The position numbers and the translations under genes were made by a program. From Microbispora oryzae (GTDB lineage: Bacteria > Actinomycetota > Actinomycetes > Streptosporangiales > Streptosporangiaceae), in the NCBI RefSeq assembly GCF_017896165.1, contig NZ_JAFCNB010000032.1:1-50734 (forward strand): DNA of 50,734 nt. Reading direction: 5' to 3'. The notes beneath the pieces are model-generated. The model made no database searches. It was not told the origin of the DNA and was given only the letters and a program-made list of their open reading frames with translations. Shown piece by piece: positions 33,853 through 42,488 of the stretch (its first letter is position 1; the number at the start of each line of letters is the position of its first letter).

Positions 33853-34947
33853 TCACCTGCCGCCGACGGACAGCAGCATCTCCTGCACACGGTGGTCGGA
33901 CATGCCCCCCGGGTCGAGCAGCCGGTAGCCGTGCACGGTGGCCGCGGAGGTCAGGGTCCAGTCGAGCTTCCACAGGGCCGGGCCGCCGGCGGGCCAGGAG
34001 GCGGGCAGGAGCGAGCGGGACGCGTCGTCCGCGACCGACAGCCGGTCGAACAGCGGGCGCATCTCGCCCATCGCGACGGTGCTGTTGAAGTCGCCGGCCA
34101 CCAGCAGCGGATCGCGGTTCCCCGCGATGTCGGCCTCCAGCCCGCGGAACTGCTCGTCCCGGGCGGCGGCGCGGGCGCGCAGCGTGTCGTAGAACCGCGA
34201 CGACAGCGGGTTCTCGCCCAGCACGTACTGCGTGGGGATGTGCACGTTGTAGAGCGACAGGGTCGACCCGCCTACCCGCAGGTCGGTCCGCAGGACCTTG
34301 GCCAGGTCGAAGACCGGACGCCAGGGGGCCGCGGGCCCAAGAGCGCGCGCCGGGCCCACCGTCGCCGTGGAGACGACGGGAAGGCGTGACAGGGTCACCA
34401 GCTCGCCCGCGGTCGTTATCTCGTAGCCGGGGAACTCGCGGCGGAGCCGGGCGAGATCGTCGACCTGCCGCGGGCCGTCGTTCACCCAGTGGAGATACTC
34501 CTGGAGCAGGTAGACGTCGGCGTGCTGCGCCTTCAGCAGGGCGTAGAAGCGGTCCGGGTCGTCGCCCTGATCCCAGTACTCGGTGTTCCACGAGACCAGG
34601 CGGATCGCTCCCGGCGGGGCCGGCGGCCCTCCGCCGTTCCACAGCGCCGCCGGGTCGAGGCCGCTCTGGCCCGCGCCCAGGGCGAGGGAGACGACCGCGA
34701 GACCCGCGCACCACCGCCGCGATCCCCGGCCGGCCGCCGGCGCGGCGGCCAGCAGCAGGAGCGGCACGACCAGGTAGACGAGCGGCGGCACCATGTCGGG
34801 CACCAGCCACAGCCAGAACCGGCCGGACAGCAGGCGGTGCAGGACGACGAACGCCGCCCACGCCGCCGCGACGCACAGCAGGAGACGCCCCGTCCACCGC
34901 GGCGGACGTTTCGTCGTCGCCGCGGGGGCCGGCCGGTCGGTCAGCAC
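33853..34947 (-). CDS. Membrane-anchored EEP-family phosphoesterase (intact motifs)
   Basis: 364 residues. Three N-terminal membrane helices (about 20-100) are followed by an outward-facing endonuclease/exonuclease/phosphatase domain. Catalytic motifs are complete: SWNTEYW (metal Asn), LLQEY (metal Glu), YNVHIPT, AGDFNST (Asp/Asn) and MSDHRVQ (Asp-His pair). EEP enzymes cut phosphodiesters or phosphomonoesters in nucleic acids, phosphoinositides or lipids; a lipid-linked phosphate is the likely target here. The GTG start overlaps the upstream GT2 stop by seven bases, and it is the last gene of the ten-gene operon. Confidence 0.8.
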   Translation of the reverse strand: MLTDRPAPAATTKRPPRWTGRLLLCVAAAWAAFVVLHRLLSGRFWLWLVPDMVPPLVYLVVPLLLLAAAPAAGRGSRRWCAGLAVVSLALGAGQSGLDPAALWNGGGPPAPPGAIRLVSWNTEYWDQGDDPDRFYALLKAQHADVYLLQEYLHWVNDGPRQVDDLARLRREFPGYEITTAGELVTLSRLPVVSTATVGPARALGPAAPWRPVFDLAKVLRTDLRVGGSTLSLYNVHIPTQYVLGENPLSSRFYDTLRARAAARDEQFRGLEADIAGNRDPLLVAGDFNSTVAMGEMRPLFDRLSVADDASRSLLPASWPAGGPALWKLDWTLTSAATVHGYRLLDPGGMSDHRVQEMLLSVGGR

Positions 34948-35984
34948 GCCCCGCCACCTCCCGCGACCGCCGCGGCCGGGGCGGGCTCCTCGTAGAGGGC
35001 GCGGAACCGCGCGGACGACAACCACTGCACGGCGCCCGCCGCCACGCCGCCGATGATGGCGAGATTCACCAGGAAGTGGACGCCCGCGTAGAACAGGCCG
35101 AACAGCGGGCACCGGCGGGCGAACACGAACCGGTACATGTGGGCGTCGCAGGCGAGCGAGACGGCCAGCAGCGCGGCCGGGACGGCCGCCGCGGCGGGAC
35201 CGTACGGGATCACGAGCGGGACCGTGACGACGGTGAGCAGGGCGGCCAGGGAGGCCCAGGCCCGTGACGCGGTCTCGTAGCCCCGGGCGAACCGCCGCCG
35301 CGCCGCGTAGAGCGGGACGCGGGCCCGGCCGCGGTGGAAGAGCTTGCGCAGCAACGCGGTCAGCTCCCGGTCGTGACCCATGCGGCCCCCGATGGCCGAG
35401 GTGAGGAGGACCCTGTAACGCCGGCCCAGCCGGTGCCCGTAATCCACCTCCTCTGTGTACCGCAGCCGGGGGTTGAACGGGCCGATCTCGGCGAAGACGG
35501 TGGCCCGGATGGCGAACATGGCCGACCACAGGAAGGAGACCTCGCCCTCCGAGGCGACGGACCAGTAGTGGTGCTGGATCGCCCGGTAGTCCTCCACCCT
35601 GCCGGACCGGAACAGCGGCTCGGGGTCCTCGATGCCGCAGGCCGCGCCCACGCCCGGATCCGCCTCAAGGATCGCGACCGCGGTGGCGACCGCGTCCGGC
35701 GCGAGCGCGACGTCGGCGTCCACGAAGAAGAGGATCTCGCCGTTCGCCGCCGCCGCGCCCGCGTTGCGCGCGACGGCCGCGCCGCCGTTGGCGGGGGTGT
35801 GTATCACGTTCACGCCCGCGGAACGGGCGATGCGCACCGATTCGTCGGTGCTGTGGTCGTCCACCACGATGATCTCGATCGGGTCGTACGTCTGCTCCCG
35901 CGCGGCGCGCAGGCACAGCGGCAGGAAGCGCGCGCCGTTGTAATTGGGGACGACGACGGTGACCAGGGGACGGTCGGCTGGCAC
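34941..35984 (-). CDS. GT2 glycosyltransferase with C-terminal membrane segments (copy a)
   Basis: 347 residues. The GT-A domain begins VTVVVPNYNGARFLPLCL, with IVVDDHSTD, the metal-binding FVDADVAL (DAD) and acceptor-side RYTEEVDYGHRL. About three membrane segments follow (roughly 225-245, 250-275 and FYAGVHFLVNLAIIGGVAAG near 300-320). It would transfer sugar from a nucleotide donor to a lipid or membrane acceptor at the inner face. It shares this layout with the genes at 39402 and 40413. GTG start; GCGAGG upstream. Coupled to the EEP gene at its 3' end. Confidence 0.83.
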   Translation of the reverse strand: MPADRPLVTVVVPNYNGARFLPLCLRAAREQTYDPIEIIVVDDHSTDESVRIARSAGVNVIHTPANGGAAVARNAGAAAANGEILFFVDADVALAPDAVATAVAILEADPGVGAACGIEDPEPLFRSGRVEDYRAIQHHYWSVASEGEVSFLWSAMFAIRATVFAEIGPFNPRLRYTEEVDYGHRLGRRYRVLLTSAIGGRMGHDRELTALLRKLFHRGRARVPLYAARRRFARGYETASRAWASLAALLTVVTVPLVIPYGPAAAAVPAALLAVSLACDAHMYRFVFARRCPLFGLFYAGVHFLVNLAIIGGVAAGAVQWLSSARFRALYEEPAPAAAVAGGGGAC

Positions 35985-36062
35985 GGGTGACCTCGCCTTC
36001 GGGGGGAGAACGGCTGTCCTGGGGTCCGGCTGCGGGGGACTGGCTTGGGGGATCGGCGGCGC

Positions 36063-37352
36063 TCAGGGCCGCGGCGGCAGGGAGACGACCATGTCCTGGA
36101 GGTGATGGCTCGACAGGCCTTCGGGGGAGCGCAGGTCGTAGCGGTGGACGCGCAGGTCGGGCGAGGTGAACGTCCAGTCCATCCGCCACAGGCGCAGCCC
36201 CGCGAAGGTCAGCGTGGCGGGCGAGATCGACGTCCCCGCGCGGCTCGCGTCACGCCAGCGGTCCATCCGCCCGGCGAACCCGGTGCCCGGAAGCATGTTG
36301 AAGTCGCCACTGGCGAGCAGCGGGTTCCGATTGGCCGAAAGGTCCGCGGTGAGCTGGTCGATCTGGGTCCGCCGCGCCGCGTCCAGCGTCCGGATCGACC
36401 GGTAGAACCGCCCGGAGAGCGGGCTGGAGTCCAGATAGAGCATGTCGTAGAGGTGCACGTTGTAGAGGGACACGACGCGGTCGCCGACGCGGACGTCGGT
36501 GCGCAGCGCCGCCCGGTTCCAGTTGCCCGCGGCCGGGTTGACCGCCCACCCGACCGGCGTCCGGCCGACGACCGGATAACGGGAGATCGTCAGCAGCCCG
36601 TCGGCGGTCGCGAACCAGCTGCCGGGGAACTCGCGCCGCAGCAGGTCCTCGTCGTGCAGGGGCACCAGCGCTCCCGGGGCGCAGCCCGCGTGCTCCTGCA
36701 GCAGATAGACGTCGGCCCGCCACCGTTTCAGGTACCGGAGGAACCGGGCGGGGTCGTCGCCCTCGTTCCAGCACAGCGTGTCCCAGGAGACGACGCGCAA
36801 CGCGCCCGGCGGGGCCGGTCCGGCCCCGCCGCCGCCCAGCGGCGCCCGCCATTCGAGCCCCGACTGGCCAAGCCCGAGGACGAGGGCCGCCGCGGCGGGC
36901 AGGACGCTCCACCGGCGGGCCGTGGGCGAAAGGCGTGTCAGGAGCGGCGTGACCGCCGTCGCGGCGGCCGTCGCGGACGCCGCGAGCGACATCGCGAGCA
37001 ACGCCGCCGGGAGCAGCGCGAACAGCAAGGGCGGCACCATCAGGTCGGGCACGACCCAGACCCAGGTGCGGCCGCTGAGCAGCGGGCGGAGCACGGCGAG
37101 CAGGAGCGCGGCCAGGCACAGCCCGGCCAGCGCCCGCTCGCCGCGGGACAGGGGCAGCCGGGCCAGCAGCGGCGTCGCCGCCGCGCCGAGCACGGCGACC
37201 GGCGCGGCGAACGCCAGCAGCATCGGGGCCGCGCCGCCCCACCAGAACCGCCCGCTCGACCAGGTGACCAGTCCCACGAGCAGCCACGCCGCCACGCCGC
37301 CCGCGACGGCCCGGCCCGTCCAGGTCGCCGCGCGGGCGGCGACGCCCGTCAC
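36063..37352 (-). CDS. Membrane-anchored EEP-family protein with altered catalytic residues
   Basis: 429 residues, paralogue of the protein at 33853. It has an N-terminal membrane region of about five to six helices (to ~residue 165), then an EEP domain. Motifs are SWDTLCW, LLQEHAG, YNVHLYD, SGDFNML and LSSHHLQDM. The first metal-ligand Asn is replaced by Asp, and the Asp of the final Asp-His pair by Ser, both confirmed in the codons. The fold is kept, so it may be a binding or regulatory pseudoenzyme or use changed chemistry. The GTG overlaps the methyltransferase stop (GTGA) behind GGAGGAGG. A 78-base gap separates it from the next GT2 gene. Confidence 0.77.
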   Translation of the reverse strand: MTGVAARAATWTGRAVAGGVAAWLLVGLVTWSSGRFWWGGAAPMLLAFAAPVAVLGAAATPLLARLPLSRGERALAGLCLAALLLAVLRPLLSGRTWVWVVPDLMVPPLLFALLPAALLAMSLAASATAAATAVTPLLTRLSPTARRWSVLPAAAALVLGLGQSGLEWRAPLGGGGAGPAPPGALRVVSWDTLCWNEGDDPARFLRYLKRWRADVYLLQEHAGCAPGALVPLHDEDLLRREFPGSWFATADGLLTISRYPVVGRTPVGWAVNPAAGNWNRAALRTDVRVGDRVVSLYNVHLYDMLYLDSSPLSGRFYRSIRTLDAARRTQIDQLTADLSANRNPLLASGDFNMLPGTGFAGRMDRWRDASRAGTSISPATLTFAGLRLWRMDWTFTSPDLRVHRYDLRSPEGLSSHHLQDMVVSLPPRP

Positions 37353-38428
37353 GGCGCGGCCTCCTCCGCGCCGCCCGTGACGCCGCCGCCCGTGACGCCG
37401 CCGCCCGTGACGCCGTTGACGCCGTGGCCCGTGACACGGAACCAGAACGACGAGGGCAGGTAGTCGTGGACGACCCCCAGCCGCCGCCACAGCGGCTCCA
37501 CCAGGCCGCGCAGATCGTCGTCGCCCTGCACGAAGGCGCCGGGCAGTTCCACCTCGTACCGGTCGCGACCCCCCAGCAGGAACGCCGCGAGCAGGTACTG
37601 CTCCGAGTAGTAGCGCCAGCGCCACTCGGGGGGATAGTCGCGGGGCAGCAGGATGTCGTGCAGGTGCACCAGCACGCCGGGGCGCAGGAGCGGCAGGATC
37701 TCGAAGAAGAAGACGGTCACGTCCGAACCCATGAGGACCCGGTGCGACCCGTCCAGGAAGACGACGTCGCCGGCCTCCAGTTCGGCGAAGACGGCGGGGT
37801 CGGCCTGTTCGAGCGGAGTGCGGACCACCCGGTCGCACAGCGCGTCGATGTGCGCCCGAGGCGCCGGATCGATCGAGGTGATGGAGGTGGGCAGCCCGTG
37901 CCGCCGGACGGCGCGGCGGGCGAACTTCGTGGAGTTTCCCGAGCCGATCTCGACGTACCGTCTCGGCGCCGCCTCCACGAGCAGGCCGTAGAGGGCGAGC
38001 GCGTCCAGCGGCGGCAGCCAGCCGTTGTCCCAGTACGGCGTGGTGCCGCCGGGGCGGTCGCGGACCGGGATCGACGCCAGGTCGTCCGACAGGGTCAGGA
38101 ACCGGCCGAGCCGCTGCCGGTAGCGGTCCCGGCCGCGTTCCAGCAGCTCGGTGACGCCCGGGTGATCGGGCCTGCCGTATCCGAACCGCGGCTCGGGCCG
38201 GCCGGGGTGGTCGATGAAGATCGGCCGGCGCAGGCCGAGGGCGGTCAGCAGGACGCCCTGGGCCGACGGGTGCCGTTCAAGCCAGGCGAACGACCGGCCG
38301 GCGAGGGGCAGCGCGGTGACCGCCCGCAGCAGGGCGCCGGTGACGGGCCCGGCGGGCACCTGCCGGGCGAGATGACGGAGCTGCGCGGATCCCGGGGTGA
38401 GGGACAGGGGGCTGGAGTCGGACGTCAT
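37349..38428 (-). CDS. SAM-dependent methyltransferase (Methyltransf_24 type)
   Basis: 359 residues. The N-terminal ~150 residues form a helical cap. The SAM domain has motif I YVEIGSGNSTKFARRA, ITSIDPAPRAHID, VVFLDGSHRVLMGSDVTVFF and LRPGVLVHLHDILLPRDYP, the last typical of sugar/glycan-associated methyltransferases. The C-terminus ends in a repeated VTGGG tail encoded by 15-base tandem repeats. It overlaps both neighbours by four bases. It may methylate the growing glycolipid or its sugar. Confidence 0.8.
   Translation of the reverse strand: MTSDSSPLSLTPGSAQLRHLARQVPAGPVTGALLRAVTALPLAGRSFAWLERHPSAQGVLLTALGLRRPIFIDHPGRPEPRFGYGRPDHPGVTELLERGRDRYRQRLGRFLTLSDDLASIPVRDRPGGTTPYWDNGWLPPLDALALYGLLVEAAPRRYVEIGSGNSTKFARRAVRRHGLPTSITSIDPAPRAHIDALCDRVVRTPLEQADPAVFAELEAGDVVFLDGSHRVLMGSDVTVFFFEILPLLRPGVLVHLHDILLPRDYPPEWRWRYYSEQYLLAAFLLGGRDRYEVELPGAFVQGDDDLRGLVEPLWRRLGVVHDYLPSSFWFRVTGHGVNGVTGGGVTGGGVTGGAEEAAP
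37374..37416 (-). repeat. 15-base tandem repeat in the methyltransferase 3' end
   Basis: About three imperfect copies of GTGACGCCGCCGCCC (plus-strand reading) encode the VTGGG repeats just before the stop codon. Copy number could vary between strains without breaking the frame. Confidence 0.55.
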
Positions 38429-39405
38429 GACAGCGGGGCTCCTTCCGGCCGGCGGTCGGTGACAGGGGAGGGACGGGAGCGGCGGCCCGCCCAGGTGAGC
38501 GCCGCGAGCACGGCCGCCGTGGACGCCAGGTCGGCGACGGTGATCAGGACCCGGCTCAGGGCGACCAGGGTGACCAGGCCGGGACCGGTCAGCAGGGTGG
38601 CGACGGTGAGCCCGAGGACGGCCTCGCGGGCGCCCAGCCCGGACGGCATGATCACGGTGAAGATCCCGGCCACCGTGGACAGCGCGAAGCCGCCGATGCC
38701 GACGGTCAGGGCCCCGCCGGGCGGCGCGCCGAGCGCGATGGCGAGCACCGCGACGTGCAGCCCGCTGACGAGCCAGCCGAGGGCCATCAGCCCTGTCACC
38801 GCGAGCAGCGTCCGCCGGGCCGGCAGGACGGGGGCCGGGCCGCCGCGGCGCAACACGCGCTGGGCGATCCCGAGCAGCCGGGAGAGCAGCCGCGGCGCGG
38901 CGAGCGGCACGAGCGCCGCGGCCAGCAGCGGGACGAGCCCCCACCAGAGCGGGCCGGCCGGCACCAGCCGGGGCAGGGCGACGAGTCCCACGCCGAGCCC
39001 CGCGATCACCCCGAGCCCCTGACCGGCGACGAAGGCCGCGGCCAGCCGGGCGGGCGGCTCCCCGAGGGGCCGCGCCATGGCGGCGTGCGCCACGGCCGGC
39101 CACACGCCGCCGGGGAGATAGCGGGTCACCCCGGCGAGGAAGAACACCCGTACGGCGACGGGCAGGGGCAGCCGGGTGCCGAGCCCGGCGAGCAGCATGC
39201 GCCAGCCGACGAAGCCGGGCACCCCGCCGACCGCCGCGAGCAGGGTGGCGACCAGGCAGGCGCGCCAGCCCACCCGGGCGAGGCTGTGGCCCAGCCCGTG
39301 CCTGACCCGCCAGAGCTGGTAGGCGAGAAATCCGAGCACCAGCGCGTAGGCAGCCAGGCGCAGCGCGGCGAACACCCTCCGGCGCCGCGCGCCGCCGCCG
39401 GTCAC
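38425..39405 (-). CDS. Lysylphosphatidylglycerol synthase-TM/UPF0104 flippase-like membrane protein
   Basis: 326 residues with about eight membrane helices and no catalytic aminoacyl domain. Family traits are LAGVTRYLPGGVWPAVAHAAMA near residue 85 and VIMPSGLGAREAVLGL near 255. Members are found beside glycosyltransferase genes and are thought to translocate lipids or lipid-linked sugars. The GTG overlaps the GT2 stop (GTGA) and its stop overlaps the methyltransferase start (ATGA), so it is translated as part of the operon. Very long open frames on both strands across 38.4-43.8 kb are GC artefacts. Confidence 0.8.
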   Translation of the reverse strand: MTGGGARRRRVFAALRLAAYALVLGFLAYQLWRVRHGLGHSLARVGWRACLVATLLAAVGGVPGFVGWRMLLAGLGTRLPLPVAVRVFFLAGVTRYLPGGVWPAVAHAAMARPLGEPPARLAAAFVAGQGLGVIAGLGVGLVALPRLVPAGPLWWGLVPLLAAALVPLAAPRLLSRLLGIAQRVLRRGGPAPVLPARRTLLAVTGLMALGWLVSGLHVAVLAIALGAPPGGALTVGIGGFALSTVAGIFTVIMPSGLGAREAVLGLTVATLLTGPGLVTLVALSRVLITVADLASTAAVLAALTWAGRRSRPSPVTDRRPEGAPLS

Positions 39406-40409
39406 GCCGGCGCCTTGGCGTAGAGGCGGCGGAACGACCGCGACGTCAGCCACTGCAGGATCCCGGCGCCCGCCCCGGCGGCGATGGTCAGGTTGACGAG
39501 GAAGTGCATGGCGACGAAGAACAGCCCGAACGAGGTGGAGCGGCTGGAGAACACGAACCGGTACATCCGCCGGTCGATGGCCAGCCAGACGGCGAACAGC
39601 AGGGCCGGCAGCGCCGCCCAGAGGGCGCCGCCCAGCAGCGGCGCGGGCAGAGTCACCGCCGTCAGCGCGGCGGCGAGGCTGGCCGCCGACTCCGGCGACC
39701 CCACCACCCCCGCGGCGTACCGGCGTTGCAGGAAGAACGGCACGTGCATCCGGGTGCGGGTGAAGACCTTCCAGAGGGCGACGCGCAGCGTCGCGTCGTC
39801 GTCGTGACGGCCGCGGACGGCGGAGGTGAGCCGCACCTCCCATCGGCCGGTCAGCCGCTCGCCGACGTCGGCGCCCTCCGACTGCGTCAGCGCGTCGGTC
39901 CACGGGCCCACCTCCGCCCACACGGCGGCGGGCACGGCGATGATGGCTACCGGCAGGAAACCGGTGATGGGTCCCTCGGCGACCAGGTACCAGTAGTGCC
40001 GGTAGAGTGTGCGGTACTCCTTGACCAGGCTGTCGCGGCGCAGCGGGATCGGCTCGTAGTTGCCGCACACGGCGCCGACGCGAGGGTCGGACCGCAGGAT
40101 CTCCACCGCCTGGGCGACCGCGTCGGGGGCGAGGGCGACGTCGGAGTCGAGGAAGAACAGGATCTCGCCCCGGGCGTGCGCGACGCCGAGGTTGCGCGCG
40201 GTGGACACGCCGCTGTTGCGCGGCGTGCTCAGCGCCGGCACGCCCAGGGAGCGGGCGACCCGTACGGAGTCGTCGGTGCTGCAGTCGTCCACCAGGATGA
40301 TCTCGATCGGGGAGTACGTCTGCTCCTGGACCGACCGGAGGCACAGGTCGAGCACGTCGCCGTAGTTGTAGTTGGGGATGACGACCGACACCAGGGGGGC
40401 GGAGTCCAC
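39402..40409 (-). CDS. GT2 glycosyltransferase with C-terminal membrane segments (copy b)
   Basis: 335 residues. GT-A core: VSVVIPNYNYGDVLDLCL, LVDDCSTDD, FLDSDVALAPD (DSD) and an acceptor-side acidic stretch SEGADVGERL that differs from the ED motifs of its two relatives. C-terminal membrane segments include FFVAMHFLVNLTIAAGAGAG. GTG start. It probably adds one sugar of a short glycan; a different acceptor from copies a and c is suggested by the altered motif. Confidence 0.83.
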   Translation of the reverse strand: MDSAPLVSVVIPNYNYGDVLDLCLRSVQEQTYSPIEIILVDDCSTDDSVRVARSLGVPALSTPRNSGVSTARNLGVAHARGEILFFLDSDVALAPDAVAQAVEILRSDPRVGAVCGNYEPIPLRRDSLVKEYRTLYRHYWYLVAEGPITGFLPVAIIAVPAAVWAEVGPWTDALTQSEGADVGERLTGRWEVRLTSAVRGRHDDDATLRVALWKVFTRTRMHVPFFLQRRYAAGVVGSPESAASLAAALTAVTLPAPLLGGALWAALPALLFAVWLAIDRRMYRFVFSSRSTSFGLFFVAMHFLVNLTIAAGAGAGILQWLTSRSFRRLYAKAPA

Positions 40410-40412
40410 GTT

Positions 40413-41438
40413 TCACCGGCCTTTCGACGATTGGGGGGAGCGGGGGGCCAGGCGGCGCGACGGCCCGAAGGAGGAGCCGGCCGCGCTCCGCGCCAGCCCC
40501 TCGGCGGCCCCGAAGAGCTGGGCCGCGTGCGTCAGGAAGTGCAGCGCCGTGAAGTACGCGAGGAAGGCGGGGCCCTTCTCGCGCAGCACGAACCGCGTCA
40601 GCGGCGGGTCGGAGACCGCGAACGCGGCGAAAAGGACGGCCGGCAGGGGGAGCGCCGGCGGCCAGGCGAGCGCGAGCGGGACGGCGGCGAGGGTGAGCGC
40701 GGTGGTCAGCACCCCGGCCATCCGGTTGATCTTCAAGGCGTCCGGCCGCATCCGGTTGCGCGCGGAGAACCGCAGCAGGCGCGATCTGCGGTACTGCTCC
40801 GCGAGCAGCGGCAGCAGCCGGTCGGCCTCGTCGTGCCGGCCCGACACCTGCGGGCTGAGCCGGATCCGGTGGCGGGCCAGCAGCCGTTCGCTGTAGTCGT
40901 CGTCCTCGGCGCTGCGCAGCCGGGCGTCGAACGGGCCGACCTCGTCGAACACGGCCCTGGGGACGGCCGCGAGGGCGAAGACCGCGGTCGCCGTCAGGCC
41001 CGCGCCGCGCAGCAGCGCGTGATGCATGCGCAGCGTGCGGTAGGTCTCGACCGGCCCGTCGTCGACGAGCGGCTCCTTGGCGTACACGCCGTAGACGCAG
41101 CCGCACCTCGGGTCCTCGCCGAGCAGCCGGACCGCGTTGGCGACGGCGTCGGGGGCGAGGGCGACGTCGGAGTCGAGGAAGAACAGGACGGCGCCGCGAG
41201 CCGCCGCCGCGCCGGCGTTGCGCGCCGCGGAGACGCCCATGTTGTACGGCTGGGCGACCAGCGTGCAGGGGAACTCGCGGGCGATCTCGCGGGTCCCGTC
41301 GGTGCTGGCGTCGTCGACGACCACCACCTCGACCGTGGGATACGTCTGGGACAGGGCCGACGACAGGCAGGCGCGCAGCGTCTTCTCGCAGTTGTGTGCC
41401 GGGACGACGACCGACACCAGGGGAGACGGTGGGGACAC
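40413..41438 (-). CDS. GT2 glycosyltransferase with C-terminal membrane segments (copy c)
   Basis: 341 residues. GT-A core: VSVVVPAHNCEKTLRACL, VVVDDASTDGT, FLDSDVALAPD and acceptor-side RSAEDDDYSERL. Membrane segments lie at about 235-260 and 275-300. GTG start at 41438 with AAAGG upstream. Three bases separate its stop from the start of copy b. The three GT2 genes probably arose by duplication and then diverged. Confidence 0.83.
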   Translation of the reverse strand: MSPPSPLVSVVVPAHNCEKTLRACLSSALSQTYPTVEVVVVDDASTDGTREIAREFPCTLVAQPYNMGVSAARNAGAAAARGAVLFFLDSDVALAPDAVANAVRLLGEDPRCGCVYGVYAKEPLVDDGPVETYRTLRMHHALLRGAGLTATAVFALAAVPRAVFDEVGPFDARLRSAEDDDYSERLLARHRIRLSPQVSGRHDEADRLLPLLAEQYRRSRLLRFSARNRMRPDALKINRMAGVLTTALTLAAVPLALAWPPALPLPAVLFAAFAVSDPPLTRFVLREKGPAFLAYFTALHFLTHAAQLFGAAEGLARSAAGSSFGPSRRLAPRSPQSSKGR

Positions 41439-41504
41439 GTCGGTGGCCTTTCGCCTTGTTCGGAGGGACGGGAGCGACAGGAGGGACGGGGAGTCGCGGG
41501 CGGG

Positions 41505-42470
41505 TCACGGGGTGATGGCCGGGACCAGCGCCGGGTGGCGGGCGAGCAGCGTGGCCGCGCCCAGGACGACCGCGATCGCGACGCCCGCCGCGGCGATGCC
41601 GCGGTCGCCGAGCAGCCCGCGCACCGGGTCGCCGCCCCGGCCGTCGACCAGCACCGCCTTCAGGTAGCGGAACAGGGCGAAGAGCGCGGGCGGCGTGCAC
41701 AGCAGCATCGCGGCCTGGCCGTACGGCCCGAGGGGCGCTTCGCTGCGCAGGTAGATGAGGCCGGCGACGGCGGCGAGCACGCAGGTGAGCTGGAGGAGCT
41801 GGTTGGCCAGCTCCACCGAGTAGCCGCGCAGCGCGGGCCGGTGAGCGGGCCCGCTGTCCAGCAACTCCTGGCGGCGTTTGCCGATCACGAGGACCAGCGC
41901 CATGGAGAACACCGCGACCATCAGCCAGCCGGATATCCGGTCTCCGGCGACCAGGCAGCCCTGGAGCACGCGCAGCGCGAAGCCCAGGGCGACCGCGCCG
42001 ACGTCGACCAGCGGGAGGTGCTTGAGGACACGGCTGTAGGCGAGGTTGAGCGCGAGGTAGGCCAGGACCGGCCAGTACGGCCGGTCCGGTCCGGCGCACA
42101 GCACGACGCCGAGCAGCCCGAGCAGCGCGAGGCAGTAGAGCGCGGCGGCGCGGACCGGCACCCGGCCGGAGGCCACCGGCCGGTCGCGCTTGACCGGGTG
42201 GTGCCGGTCGCGGTGCCGGTCGGCGATGTCGTTGCCGACGTAGACGGCGGCGCCGGCGAGGACGAACGCGCCCGCGGCCCAGGCCAGCCGGCCCAGCGCG
42301 CCCGCCGTGACGACGCCCGCGTCGGCGAGCGCGATGGGCACGATCAGCAGGCTCTTGGCCGCGTGCGCCGGCCGTGCCAGGGCCAGGAGGTCCGCCACCG
42401 GCCGGGGACGGCCGGGCGGCCGGCCCGGGCGGCGGCCCGGGGGCCTGCCGGGGGACTCGATGACACGCAT
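41505..42470 (-). CDS. UbiA-family prenyltransferase, decaprenyl-phosphate phosphoribosyltransferase-like
   Basis: 321 residues with about eight to nine membrane helices. Motif 1 is NDIADRHRD (N80, D81, D84, D88) followed by HPVKRDRPVASG; motif 2 is YSRVLKHLPLVDV. This combination is characteristic of the phosphoribosyl-polyprenyl-phosphate branch (mycobacterial Rv3806c type) rather than quinone or heme UbiA enzymes. It would join phosphoribose from PRPP to polyprenyl phosphate. The N-terminus is an unusual Pro/Gly/Arg repeat (residues 8-24). ATG 42470 is preferred because GGAGG lies five bases upstream; an earlier GTG falls inside that site. Confidence 0.78.
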   Translation of the reverse strand: MRVIESPGRPPGRRPGRPPGRPRPVADLLALARPAHAAKSLLIVPIALADAGVVTAGALGRLAWAAGAFVLAGAAVYVGNDIADRHRDRHHPVKRDRPVASGRVPVRAAALYCLALLGLLGVVLCAGPDRPYWPVLAYLALNLAYSRVLKHLPLVDVGAVALGFALRVLQGCLVAGDRISGWLMVAVFSMALVLVIGKRRQELLDSGPAHRPALRGYSVELANQLLQLTCVLAAVAGLIYLRSEAPLGPYGQAAMLLCTPPALFALFRYLKAVLVDGRGGDPVRGLLGDRGIAAAGVAIAVVLGAATLLARHPALVPAITP

Positions 42471-42488
42471 ACGCACCTCCGGCCGGGA

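Noticed and set aside
31165..34389. Plus-strand open frame of about 1,070 codons
   Set aside because: Antisense to the PMT gene and in a wrong frame through the unknown membrane gene and EEP gene; low-complexity composition.
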